The notes below the pieces were generated by a model. It was given only the letters and a program-made list of their open reading frames with translations. It searched no databases and was not told where the DNA came from. DNA of 64,000 nt. Source: Tanytarsus gracilentus. Taxonomy: Eukaryota > Arthropoda > Insecta > Diptera > Chironomidae. The stretch is from assembly GCA_038502055.1 (NCBI GenBank), contig JAXRKN010000019.1:558001-622000 (forward strand). Direction: 5' to 3'. Within the stretch, counting starts at the first letter, position 1; each line of letters begins with the position of its first letter. Shown here one piece after another: positions 12,060 to 22,186 of the stretch. The translations under genes and the position numbers were made by a program.

Positions 12060-14012
12060 ATGTTGAAAATATTTAATAACACTTTAGTGAAGAAATTAAA
12101 AATACTTTTACCATGTCAAATCACAAAAGCTAAAATCAGTCAAAGGGTGAGAAATAAAATTTTATATTTAAAGTGAGAGAAAAATTTAAAATTTAAATAG
12201 AAACTGGAGTTAATTTTTTAATTTTGATTATAAAAATGGAATTAAAGGAGAGTTTATATAGTTTTTAAAAAATGAGTGTAGAGCACAAGTTTAAGGTCTT
12301 TAGTTCAAAAGTTCGCTAATCTCACACAAAAAATATAAAACTTTCAAGGCTACTCGATAATCTTTGGTATTTTGCTCCATTTTTATACATTTCACTTTAA
12401 GTTGAATCACTGACCTTCCTCAAATTAAACTTTGTTTACTTTTATTTTAGCAAAATCACCATTTTAGCTATGACCAAAATAAATTTCACAATTTATTGAC
12501 AAAAATTAATGAGAAGAAAAATGATTTGAATGAGCAAAAAATGCTGCTGGATGTGCTCGTGAGGTCACTGGAGCATGAAAGGTAAAATTTTAATTTTATT
12601 AAGAATTTAAAATTTATTCGTTTTTTTTAGAAAATATATGAGTGCAGATGTGCAAGAAATAACAGCAAATTTACTAATCAATCTTCAGCATGAAATTAGA
12701 CAACCAAAACATATGGAAATTGAGGAAAATTGCCGACTTGGATTAGGTAAAAATTACAATCAAAAAAATCACAAAAACTAAAACTCATTTTCAGCATTTC
12801 TCGGTCACGCTCCACCCCTTAAATCCGAATACTTGCGAATCCTTTCACTCGACGGCGGCGGCATTCGTTGCATCATGGTGATTGAACTCATGAAAAAACT
12901 CGAACAACTCACCAATAAAAAATTCTTCGAACTTTTCGATTTTATCTGTGGAGTCTCAACTGGTTCAATTTTTATTTGTGGAATGATCGCTGATAAAGAT
13001 CGAACATTAGATCAGGGAAAGCAATATTACAAAGATGTCAGTAGGAAAGTTTTTCATCGACCAGGCACGCTGGATGTTTTATCGGGTGCATCCAGAATGG
13101 TTTGGAATCACGCATATTATGATGTTGAGTTGTGGGAAAAGTTATTAAAAGAATCACTGACAGAAACGAGAATCATCGACACATCAAAACCTGGATGCTT
13201 TCCAAAGGTGAAAATTTAAAATATTTTAATTTATTAAATTTAAAAAAATAATAAATTTTTAAGTTTTGTTGCGTTTCAACAACAGTAACCGATGACTCAT
13301 TAGAAGCTCATGTTTTTCGAAATTACACTTTGCCATGGAATGTTGAATCAATTTACCATGGAAGTCACACGGCAAAGCTTTGGGAAGTTGTTAGATGTTC
13401 GAGTGCCGCACCAACTTATTTTGGTGATTATATTTATAATAATCAAGTTCATCAGGATGGAGGAGTCTTGTATGTGAGTTAGGAAACTGAAAACAAACGA
13501 GAACGGAGCTTTAATTAATTAATTAATTAAATTTTTAGAACAATCCATCATGTGTTGCCATCCACGAAGCCAAGCTTCTCTGGCCAAGCCAAAAACTCTG
13601 TCTAGTCTCATTCGGCACCGGTCGATCACCGAATAAAAGTAAAATCGATAGTCAAAAACTTTATCTTCAAGATCAAGTTGAAAGTTTATTTAAAGAAGAA
13701 TCTTTAATTCAAACGAGCAGCTGGAAAACTAAATTTTTACGAGTTCTCGATGCAGCGACAGACACAGAGCAAGCTCATCACATTTTGAGTGACTTAATGG
13801 AACCCGGATCTTATTTCCGATTTAATCCTTATCTCACTGAGATGATTTCAATGACAGAATGTAATCCTGAAAAGTGGAAACAACTGGAGAGAGACGCATT
13901 GATGTATTACAGAAAAAATGAGCATAAATTTGAGGAGCTCGCTGCAATTTTACTGAAACCTAAAAGCGGCATTTCAACAATCAATGAATTTTTCTCAAAG
14001 CAATTTTCGTAA
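12060..14012 (+). CDS. Patatin-like phospholipase, PNPLA8 (iPLA2-gamma)-like, six exons, 476 aa
   Basis: The enzyme is predicted to cleave fatty acids from membrane phospholipids with a Ser-Asp dyad. Exons are 12060-12146, 12451-12581, 12631-12746, 12795-13207, 13264-13473 and 13539-14012; they sum to 1,431 nt in frame. The oxyanion loop is DGGGIR (131-136), the nucleophile elbow GVSTG has Ser166, and the dyad aspartate is in QDGG (Asp314). The run RILSLDGGGIR followed by FELFDFICGVSTG is the PNPLA8 pattern rather than the ATGL or iPLA2-beta pattern. The N-terminus (MLKIFNNTLVKKLKILL) is basic and amphipathic, which suits a mitochondrial presequence. Vertebrate PNPLA8 is much longer; the catalytic core is complete here. 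It converges tail to tail with a fatty-acid-binding protein 72 bp away. Confidence 0.9.
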
Positions 14013-14084
14013 ATTTTGCAATTAAATTTATTTGTCAAATAAATGATTAAAGAATTGTACACTCCATTGATCCAGAGATTGTGC

Positions 14085-14533
14085 TTATTGAGTTTTGTAT
14101 TTACGGATGCTGACAACATCACCATAAGTGCAAGTGGTGATACATTCAGTGTCGGAGAATTCACGAACGATTTGTGAGAATTTTTCAGTTTTTTGCGTTT
14201 GAACCAACTTGTTGCCCTCGATTGTCATCACTGTCTTAACGACTCGTCCATCCAAAGTCTCTTCATCGAACTCTTCGCCGAGTTTGAATTTTAAGATTGT
14301 TGTCTTGAAAGTTGACTCAGTTCCGAAGTGAAACCAATCGCCTTCCTTGTTCAAGTAGACTGTTGGGGTTGTTGAGTTACCGACAGTGCGGAGGAACCAA
14401 CCCACACCTGAGAAATTTTTAAATTTTAAAATTGTGTAAATTTTTCCCTCCAAAACTCACCAAGCGCCTTCATGTATGAATCGAAATTTTCTGAGTTGTA
14501 CAAAACATATTTCTTTCCATAGAATTTATCCAT
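14085..14533 (-). CDS. Intracellular fatty-acid-binding protein, two exons, 131 aa
   Basis: This is a cytosolic carrier of long-chain fatty acids with the lipocalin-like ten-stranded barrel. The exons are 14533-14461 and 14407-14085; joined they give 131 residues, the usual FABP length. The N-terminus FYGKKYVLYNSENFDSYM fits the family signature, followed by LGVGWFLRTVGN (the helix-turn-helix lid region), TFKTTILKFKLGEEFDEETLDGR (typical of strands D-F), and a C-terminal SIRKYK similar to the family's final strand. The intron falls after codon 24, the common first-intron position in FABP genes. A TATA box and initiator are placed upstream. Its stop lies 72 bp from the stop of the PNPLA8-like phospholipase on the other strand, so the 3' untranslated regions probably overlap. 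Confidence 0.94.
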
Positions 14534-14590
14534 TTTTAAGTTTAATTATTTTTTTCTTGCTAGAACTGCTTTAACTGTGAATCTAACTCG

Positions 14591-14628
14591 AACTGATGAC
14601 TTTTGTTTGATTTTCTTTAGATTTTATA
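14591..14628 (-). promoter_or_regulatory. Core promoter of the FABP gene (TATA box plus initiator)
   Basis: On the minus strand TATAAAAT occupies 14628-14621 and TCAGTT occupies 14596-14591. If transcription starts at the A of TCAGTT (14594), the TATA box begins at about -34, slightly farther than usual. This predicts a 5' leader of about 60 nt. The combination of both elements beside the start of a FABP open frame supports the call. Confidence 0.65.
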
Positions 14629-15034
14629 CAATTTTTTTATCGCTCGCTATTTTGAGAATGTTTTTGTAACTGACCAAAATCAGAATCCGGTAAGTTTAAA
14701 AAAAAAGAGTTTAATGAACTCGAAGAGAATTTTCGGTGGTTAGAATAAAATTGTGGGTTTTCATCGTACATTGAAATACATTTTAACGAGCTTATCAGAA
14801 ATTCTTTTGAGTGACGTGGGAAAATGATGAGGTTACAAATTTGAGTTGTAATGGCATTTCGTGAGAAAAATTGATTTTCAAAATTGAAAAAAGTTGAAAA
14901 TAAATTTCAAAATTTTTAAAAATCATTTCAAGAAAGTTTAAGAAGTTTTATTAATATTTTGAAAAATTGATTACCCAATAAACTCTGAAAATTTCTTAGC
15001 AAAAATTCCTTGAATCATAAATTTCTCATATGTG
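14629..15034. other. Divergent intergenic region between FABP and peritrophin
   Basis: This is A/T-rich sequence without coding potential. It separates the FABP promoter from the GATA-site cluster of the peritrophin gene. No repeat family is recognised. Confidence 0.4.
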
Positions 15035-15035
15035 T

Positions 15036-15135
15036 CGCTTATCCTGAGGAAGTAAGATAAATTTTATCGGAAGCATTTGCAAAATTAATAAAAAATATCG
15101 ATAAGATTTTTTCGCGATAAATAATTTCAGTTTAC
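15036..15135 (+). promoter_or_regulatory. Peritrophin promoter with clustered GATA sites and initiator
   Basis: Five GATA cores lie within about 85 bp: CTTATC (15038-15043), AGATAA (15055-15060), TTATC (15064-15068), GATAAG (15100-15105) and GATAA (15116-15120). An initiator TCAGTT follows at 15127-15132, putting the start about 26 nt before the ATG. GATA factors drive midgut genes in flies and mosquitoes (established), so the cluster suggests gut expression for this secreted chitin-binding protein (inference). Confidence 0.55.
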
Positions 15136-15154
15136 TTCCAGATTTCATTGAAAA

Positions 15155-16242
15155 ATGTCTGCTTTAAAAAATTATTTATATTTCTTTATTTTAATTAAAT
15201 TAAGTTCAAATCTGCCTCAGTGTCCGACATTTAATCCAAATCTTCCCCCAGTATTTTTTCCTCACGAATACGATTGCAGGCTGTTTTATAGGTGCGAGGA
15301 AAGTGGAGCTGTTTTAATGCAGTGCTGGCCGCCAGGTTTTATTTATTTTTTTTTTGAAATAATTTTTACAAGAGTAATTTTTTGGTTTTTTAAATTTATT
15401 AATTTTTTAAAAAAACTAATAATTTTTTATAAAAAGGAACACACTGGAGCACTCAAACAAATCGATGTGAATGGGAAGCAGTTGCTAATTGTAATTTACC
15501 AGGCAGTCCAATACCATCAACAACCAGCTTAACAACAACCTTTTCTCCCACAACAACAATAACAACAACTTTACCACCCACAACAACGACAACTTTACCA
15601 CCCACAACAACGACAACTTTACCACCCACAACAACGACAACTTTACCACCCACAACAACGACAACTTTACCACCCACAACAACGACAACTTTACCACCCA
15701 CAACAACGACAACTTTACCACCCACAACAACAACAACTGAACCTCGCACAACAACATTGAGTGTGACCCCTCCGACAATTCCAACAGCACCAACAGGAGG
15801 GACCATTCAGACAACAACAACTTTACGGCCAACAACAACAACAACTCAACCACAAAATCCCTGTCCTCCAGTTGACGATCCAAACAACATAATTTTTCTT
15901 GAAGATCCTGACGATTGTTCAGCTTATTTTATGTGCTTTAATCGACAAAAAGTTCGACGACAATGCGTTGCTCCTCTACTCTGGAATCAAGAATTTTCTT
16001 GGTGTGATTTTCCGTCAAATGTTCAATGCCGCTCATGTCCACCAATTGACAATCCAAATCGACTTATATTTTTTCCACACGCCACTGATTGCACTCGATA
16101 TTATTTGTGCTTTAATGCAACCAAAATTGAGCGGCAATGTCACGCGAGATTATTTTGGGATGATCGATATAGTTGGTGTGATTTTGCTGAAAACGTGTTG
16201 TGCACGAATGAAGATTTTTTTAAGGCGTATTCATTCGTGTAA
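15155..16242 (+). CDS. Secreted peritrophin with three CBM14 domains and Thr/Pro-rich mucin linker, 328 aa
   Basis: This is a chitin-binding extracellular protein, probably of the peritrophic matrix. Exons are 15155-15335 and 15437-16242. A signal peptide (MSALKNYLYFFILIKLSS) is followed by CBM14 domain 1 (CPTFNPNLPPVFFPHEYDC on to CEWEAVANC), which spans the intron. Then comes a mucin-like linker with seven LPPTTTTT-type repeats that should be heavily O-glycosylated. CBM14 domains 2 and 3 (CPPVDDPNNIIFLEDPDDC and CPPIDNPNRLIFFPHATDC onward) resemble each other and end in WCDFPSNVQC and WCDFAENVLC. Each domain has the six cysteines and aromatic residues of the family. Domain 1, linker, domains 2-3 is the layout of insect intestinal mucins. 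The GATA cluster upstream fits midgut expression. The intron has an A-rich rather than pyrimidine-rich acceptor, yet the joined frame restores CBM14 domain 1. Confidence 0.9.
15569..15738 (+). repeat. Coding minisatellite, seven 24-bp units encoding a Thr-rich linker
   Basis: The motif CTTTACCACCC recurs seven times at 24-bp spacing and encodes LPPTTTTT. The units are almost identical, so the array is recent or homogenised. Because 24 is a multiple of three, copy-number change alters linker length without shifting the frame. Confidence 0.9.
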
Positions 16243-16472
16243 AGTGAATATTTAGAATATTTTTTGAATTACATTATTATTGGTAATGATAAATTTTAAA
16301 TAAAGCTCGTGTAAAATAATTAAAATGATAGGTGTATTATTTTAAATTATAAAAAGAGTAAAGTTTATAATTTATTTAATATTTTCAGAGACATGAAAAC
16401 ATTTCTCAGAATCTACTTATTTTAATGCATAGCTCGTAGTAAAATATTTAACGGAGATTTACATTTTCATAG
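16243..16472. other. 3' flank of the peritrophin gene
   Basis: This is A/T-rich sequence with AAATAAAGC at about 16296-16305 that could be the polyadenylation signal. No gene is seen. A short ATG frame near 16394 ends within 11 codons. Confidence 0.35.
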
Positions 16473-16594
16473 GCAATGCACGATGGAAAGTGACAGTCCA
16501 ATTTTCAAAAGGTGATGAAATTCTTGGCGGCATCACAAATTATGCAATTTTAAGAGACGACCAGAAACTTTTCGACAGCACGTTTGGAAAATAA
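16473..16594 (+). pseudogene. Orphan exon-like open segment with acceptor, about 39 codons
   Basis: A pyrimidine-containing acceptor (TTTTCATAG) is followed by an open stretch beginning NARWKVTVQFSKGDEILGG and ending at TAA (16592-16594). The base composition and amino-acid mix look coding, unlike the flanks. No start codon or partner exon is visible within the neighbouring intergenic space. It could be the last exon of a decayed gene, or an alternative terminal exon of the peritrophin gene. I do not recognise the protein. Confidence 0.3.
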
Positions 16595-16875
16595 ATTATA
16601 ATAATTCCGTTAAATAAAATTAATCTAAAAATATCAATTCTTGTATTTTTTTACTTTTATTATGTGAACAATTCTTTCGAACATGTTTCCTGAATTTTTT
16701 AAAAATTCGTTTTTTTTTCAATTAAATATTTCACAGTTTTGTGTTTCATTCTTATAATACATTTCTTAATATATAAAATGTTTAGTATTTTGAGTCCCTT
16801 AATTAAAGATTAGTAAGAATATTTTATTTTTTCAAACAAAATATTATTTGCATCATTGAAACTTGTAAAAAAAAT
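16595..16875. other. Intergenic, A/T-rich, no gene seen
   Basis: This is low-complexity A/T-rich sequence between the orphan exon and the 3' end of a small minus-strand gene. Nothing is recognised. Confidence 0.4.
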
Positions 16876-17466
16876 TTAGTACATTGTGTTCATCATTCGT
16901 CGCACCCATCTCTTCGTTGTCCACCTTCTTGGCCACAACAGTCCTCTCGGTGCCATTGGAACATTCAATGGTTTCTCTAATTTATTAATTTTTTCCTTTA
17001 AAATTTCAATTTGAATTCCTTCTTCATCTTCTTCAATCAATTCCTCATCAAATTCTTCTTTTTTAGCTCTTCTAATGATGCCAGCTGGCTTCAAAAGTTC
17101 TCTAAGTCTTAGATCTTTAAAAGGTGATGAAGACTCGGAAGATTTCTGTTTCTCATCGACATTAATTTGAGTGTCGGCATTTTGATTAATTGATGGCTGC
17201 TAAAATATAAATAAAATATTTAAAATTGTAAAATGTAAATTTAATCCAACGAAAAAACCGAATAGAAATTTTTATTGTCTGAACTCAATAAATAAATTTA
17301 ACAAGAAAAATAAAAATGGATGATGAATATCATGACGAAATTATTTTCAACTTTTTTCCTTAATTTAGCTCAAATTACTCTTTTTTTTTCATAATCTTAA
17401 ACTCACCTCATCATTTATCTTAATTTGTGAACTTAATTCAATGATTGAATTTATTTCTGTATCCAT
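16876..17466 (-). CDS. Small charged protein of unknown function, two exons, 127 aa
   Basis: The exons are 17466-17407 and 17199-16876; joined they give 384 nt ending in TAA. The donor is GAG|GTGAGT and the acceptor TTTTAG|CAG, and both are phase 0. The N-terminal half is polar (MDTEINSIIELSSQIKINDE, then a Ser-rich stretch). The middle is strongly acidic (EEFDEELIEEDEEG) and likely coiled coil (QIEILKEKINKLEK). The C-terminus is basic and tryptophan-rich (GLLWPRRWTTKRWVRRMM). There is no signal peptide or membrane segment. The acidic-then-basic layout could suit a nucleic-acid or chromatin partner, but that is only a guess. I do not recognise a family. Confidence 0.6.
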
Positions 17467-18216
17467 TTTAAATAATTAAAAAAATATTCCGTAGCGTAGA
17501 ATAATTTTAAGCACAAAAAAATTAATTCAGCAAAATGTGATCACAAAAGTTTTATTTTGTTCAAAAAATAGAAAACCGTTACGTTAAGATATGAAATTAA
17601 AATTCGACACATAGTTGTGTTATATAAAAATATGCTATCCCGCAATTGTGATAAAATTAGATCCTTCGAAAATCCCGGGATTTCAAATTTCTGGATTGAA
17701 AATCTGTAAACCATTTATGCCGAAAACGGGATTCATAAAGAGAAATATATATTGCGGTTTTTTGTGTAAATTTTATTTTATTTTTTCTAAAACAAGATTC
17801 AGAGAGGTTAGATCTGGTGCATAGGGCGGTCAGAGGTTTTGCAAAAAAAAACCGGGACATGGACAGGAAGTGAGATCCAGTCAACCTATGTTCCAGTGCT
17901 TGAAGTGAGATAAGGTAACTAATAATGAATATCTTAATTGACAAGTGTTTTAAAAATGAATAAATGGTTTTAATATGGTGAAATAGCTTCAAGAGTAAAA
18001 TTCGTGTTCGCATTAAATTTTTAATGAAAAACTTAAAATATCTGTTTTAAAAACTCGTCAAGAGAAAAACAGAATTTTTTTGTAGCTCATTAAAGAATTA
18101 AAAAATAACTTTGTTGATGACAAGTGAAATAAATTTATTAAACAGTTTTCATTTTCAAGCGAATGATCAGTTTGTGATAAAATTTCCAAAAACTAGGTAA
18201 TCAAAAATTATAAGTG
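17467..18216. other. Intergenic region upstream of the chitinase
   Basis: No gene is seen. A patch at about 17805-17915 is richer in G+C than its surroundings (around GGGCGGTCAGAGG and CCGGGACATGG) and may be a transposon remnant; I cannot classify it. An initiator TCAGTT at 18167-18172 sits about 48 nt before the chitinase ATG and probably marks its transcription start. Confidence 0.4.
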
Positions 18217-21200
18217 ATGAATATTTGTATCGTTTATCTTTTATTTTTTGGGTGTTTGACAATTTGTGAGTTAAATAATTAATTAAAAATTTCCATCAAT
18301 TTTATAAGATTTGATTTTCAGCAAAATGTTTTCAACTCCCAGAAAACGAAATTGAATTATACAAATTCTTTAATGAATCTGTAAGTATTTTTGAGGATGT
18401 TTTGGGAAATGAAAAGGATCCAGAACTCATATCTGAATGTATCAACGCAATTAAAGAAATAAAAATCATTCAAAATCTTCAACTTCAACCGACTGAAAAA
18501 AATCGAAACAAACGTCAAGCAACGTTCGACTGTCCTTCACTCAAATCTCAAATATCTTCAGTTCAATCACAAATTGTTTCAACTCAAAAATCGATCGCAA
18601 ATCAAACAGCGACTTTAAATGGTTACAACCAAAAAATTGCCGAATATCAATTGAAAATTTCAACGACATCACCTTCAAACGTGAATATTTATCAAAATTT
18701 ACTAAACACTTTTGTAACTTTGGCAAACAGCATGCGAAACTCAATAAATAATTTAAATAATCAGTTGACAGTTCAACAAGCTCAAGAAGCTTCGTTTATA
18801 AATTTATTTAACTCAAATTGTGCTTCATCCAGTCCGTGTGGTGAGTTTTAAATTTTATTGCTTTGAAAAATTGCATTTAAAATTAATAAAAATTTAAAAT
18901 ATTTTAATATTTTTTCTTAGGCACATTCGTGCGCTATGACACAGTCAATGGTCGAACTGATCCAGAAATGAATGGATTTCTTGGTGGAAAAATTTTATTT
19001 GATAATTCGAATGCTTATGTTGGCTATGGAAGTGCCGTCGGTTGTTCGAATCAGTTGATTGCTCCTGCGGCAATTTCAACATCTTGGAGCTCACCTGGTA
19101 GTAAAGTTCCGTGTGGAACTAATGAAATAAGTGACTCAAATTCAGCTTATTATTTACTGTATCATCCAAACCTCACATGGATCACAACCAGCACCTCTGA
19201 AATGTTCAATGTTCCTAACACATTACGAGTTAATGCAGCGGGTTTGACTTTCTTGTTCGGCAGAGTTTTAATCAATGGTCAATATATTTTGGGTAAAGTT
19301 TCATCAAATGGTCTCAATTTTGCAGCATCAAATGGAAATTCTTTGATCACTTCTGGTTTTGATGTGTTAACTTGCGCTATTTCATCTCAGTCATGTCGTA
19401 AGTAATTTTTATTATTTTAAAATTTAATTCATGATTTTACAATTTATTTAAAGCTTGTCAATCAACACCGGCCACTTTTGCACCCATCACTGCTATTCCA
19501 ATTTCACCGTCTACTCAACCTCAAACTGTTACACAACCTCCAACTCAAGCACCGACAAATCCTCCAGCAGTTCAAACTCAACCACCAATCACTGCCGCAC
19601 CAACCAATCCACCATCATCAGGAACATTTTCATGTCCTAGTGCGGGACTTTTTGCAAATCCTTCCGACTGTTCAAGTTACTTTAATTGTCCTTATGCTGG
19701 AGCCTCACCAGCTCCTAGTTATTGTGGATCTGGCTTGAGATGGAATGATTCAATTAAAAATTGTGATTTTGCTGCAAATGTTCCAAACTGTGGGACCGTC
19801 GGTAAATTTTTAAAATTTATTTTGTTAATTTTTAAAATAATTAAAACTTTAATTTTATTTTATTTAAGTTACTAATCCACCAACATTACCTCCTGTGACT
19901 TCTACATCATCCCCAACTGAAGTTTTCACAACAACATCAACAGCTGCTTCTCCAGATTTCACTACATCATCAACTTCAAGTAAACTTAAATGCTAAATTT
20001 TTAATTTAATTTATTATTTTTTAAAAATGATTTATTCTTAATTTAGGACCTTTTTTTTGCTACTGGCCAGAATATCGAGCTTTGTCACAAATCAATCCTT
20101 CACTATGCACTCACATTTCTTATGCGTTTTTCACAATTGATAGCAACGGAGCGATCGCACCTCAGGGCGACACTTCAAAGTTTTTAGCAGTTAAAAATTC
20201 ACATCCGAATGTCAAACTTTTGATATCAATCGGTGGAGGTTCGGGAGGTTTTGAAACGAGTTTCTTAACTGTTGCAAGCAATCCATCATTGAGAGCAAAT
20301 TTTGTGAATAATGTTTTAAATTATGTTAGAGCTAACGGAATTCATGGAGGTGAGTTTAAATGTTGTAAATGTCAAATTTGTTTAGTTAATACTTCTTTGA
20401 AAAAAAATTACACGAAAATTTAGTTGACATCGATTGGGAAAATCTTGATCCTCAGCCAAATCAAGCCTCGTTAACTGCTGACCTCCTTCAAGATTTGTGG
20501 AATGCTCTAAGTCCAAATTATTTGGTAACAATTGCGGTTCAAATCGATAACAATAAAGCGGCTGCACGTTATGATATCGCAAGGATGGTCAACAATGTTC
20601 ATTTCATTAATTTAGTTAGTTTTAATTTATTATTCAACTATTTCTGAATTTTTGACTTTTTAAACTTGTTAATCTTTAAATTTAAATTTAGAATATTTAA
20701 TTTTTTGTAAAATATTTTTGTGATTTTCAGATGACCTACGACTATCATGGTGGATGGGAGTCAGTAACTGGCTTTAACGCACCTTTATATTCACCAATCA
20801 GTACAGTTTACACTGTCGATGCAAGCGTACAGTATTGGCTCTCCAAAGTTGGATCGAAGAAAAATATTTTGTTGCTTGGATTTGCTTTTTATGGACAATC
20901 TTGGACAACCTCAGGTTTAATTTTTTAAAACAAATTTTAATATAATTCACTATTAATTTTTAGGCACAACTGTCGGTTCAAGTGGCTCAGGTGCACCTCA
21001 AATGACCTACGCTGAAATTTGTAAAAACATTCGCAACAATTCGTGGACACCAGGCTATGACAATGTTCAAAAAAGTGCTTACGCATATGGTGGTGGACGT
21101 TGGGTAGGTTATGACAGTTTGCAGTCGATTCAGGATAAAATTGATTACCTTAATAATAATGGACTTGGCGGTGCGATGGTTTGGGAAATTGCTCAAGATG

Positions 21201-22186
21201 ATTTAAGTGAGTTGGCTTAAATTTTTGTATTTAAATTTTTTTTAATTTAATTAACTAGCCAACGAATGTGGTGACGGCGCATATCCATTGACGACTTTAA
21301 TAAAAAATGCGATGGTAAGAAATTATTAAAATATTTGAATTAAATTTAAAAAATATTTATAGTCAGGATCATTATCATCATCACAACCAGTAGCAACAAA
21401 TCCTCCAGCAGTCCAAACTCAACCACCAATCACTGCCGCACCAACCAATCCACCATCATCAGGAACATTTTCATGTCCTAGCGCTGGACTTTTTGCAAAT
21501 CCTTCCGACTGTTCAAGTTTCTATAATTGTCCTTACGCTGGACCTGCACCCGCTCCAAATCTTTGTGGATCTGGCTTGAGATGGAATGATTCAATTAAAA
21601 ATTGTGATTATGCTGCAAATGTTCCAAACTGTGGGGGCGTCGGTAAATAATTTTTGTCTTAAAATTTTCTTTAAAAAAATTATATCTAAAAATATTCTTT
21701 GAAGTTTTTAAAAAAATTTAATAAAAAAATTTATTTTCTAAAATTTTTGAATTTTTACTAACTCAATATTTTTTAATTCCAGCCACATCCGCTCCATCAG
21801 TGTATTCTCCAACATCTGCTCAAATTTCATCTTTACAATTTACAGGAGATTTAACTTACTACAACGAATGGAATGGTGCTTATGGCTCGTGTGGACTTGT
21901 GAGATCATTAACCGATCCATATTACGTTGCCGCGCTTTCTCGTGATCGAATGTCGGGTGGTTCAACGAATCCAAACAATCATCCACTGTGTGCGCCTGAT
22001 AAATGCATTAAAATTCGAGGTGTGAGAGGAACTGTGGTGGTAAAAATTAGCGACACTTGTGGTGCTTGCAAGTTTGATGACGTTGACATTGCTGATAGTG
22101 TTTTTCCATTACTCGATGATCCAACTAAAGGACGAGTTCAAGTCACATGGGAATTTTGTGATTGCACAGTTTTGGGAAAAATTTAA
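18217..22186 (+). CDS. Modular secreted GH18 chitinase with DM9-like, two CBM14 and C-terminal expansin-like domain, 12 exons, 1054 aa
   Basis: This is predicted to be a secreted chitin-degrading enzyme. Exons are 18217-18265, 18322-18840, 18921-19397, 19454-19801, 19869-19979, 20047-20349, 20424-20614, 20731-20914, 20964-21206, 21259-21314, 21363-21642 and 21783-22186; 3,165 nt in one frame. Layout: signal peptide (MNICIVYLLFFGCLTI); a segment with a furin-like NRNKR site (77-81) and coiled coil; a DM9/DUF3421-like module (about 190-348; note LFGRVLINGQYILGKV); CBM14 (about 395-460); a Thr/Pro linker; GH18 (about 502-825) with SIGGGSGG, VDIDWE (Glu608 as proton donor) and MTYDYHG; a second CBM14 (about 860-920); and a double-psi beta-barrel like expansin/RlpA (about 935-1050) with YGSCGL, KISDTCGAC and DVDIADSVF. 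In DxxDxDxE the first Asp is His601. Two genes wrongly joined is possible, but phases match throughout. Confidence 0.87.

Noticed and set aside
15453..15883. Long minus-strand frames rich in Val/Gly or Leu over the peritrophin linker
   Set aside because: They are antisense shadows of the 24-bp coding repeat.
17615..18013. Open frames on both strands upstream of the chitinase
   Set aside because: No domain, no splice partners, and they overlap each other; more likely a decayed repeat.
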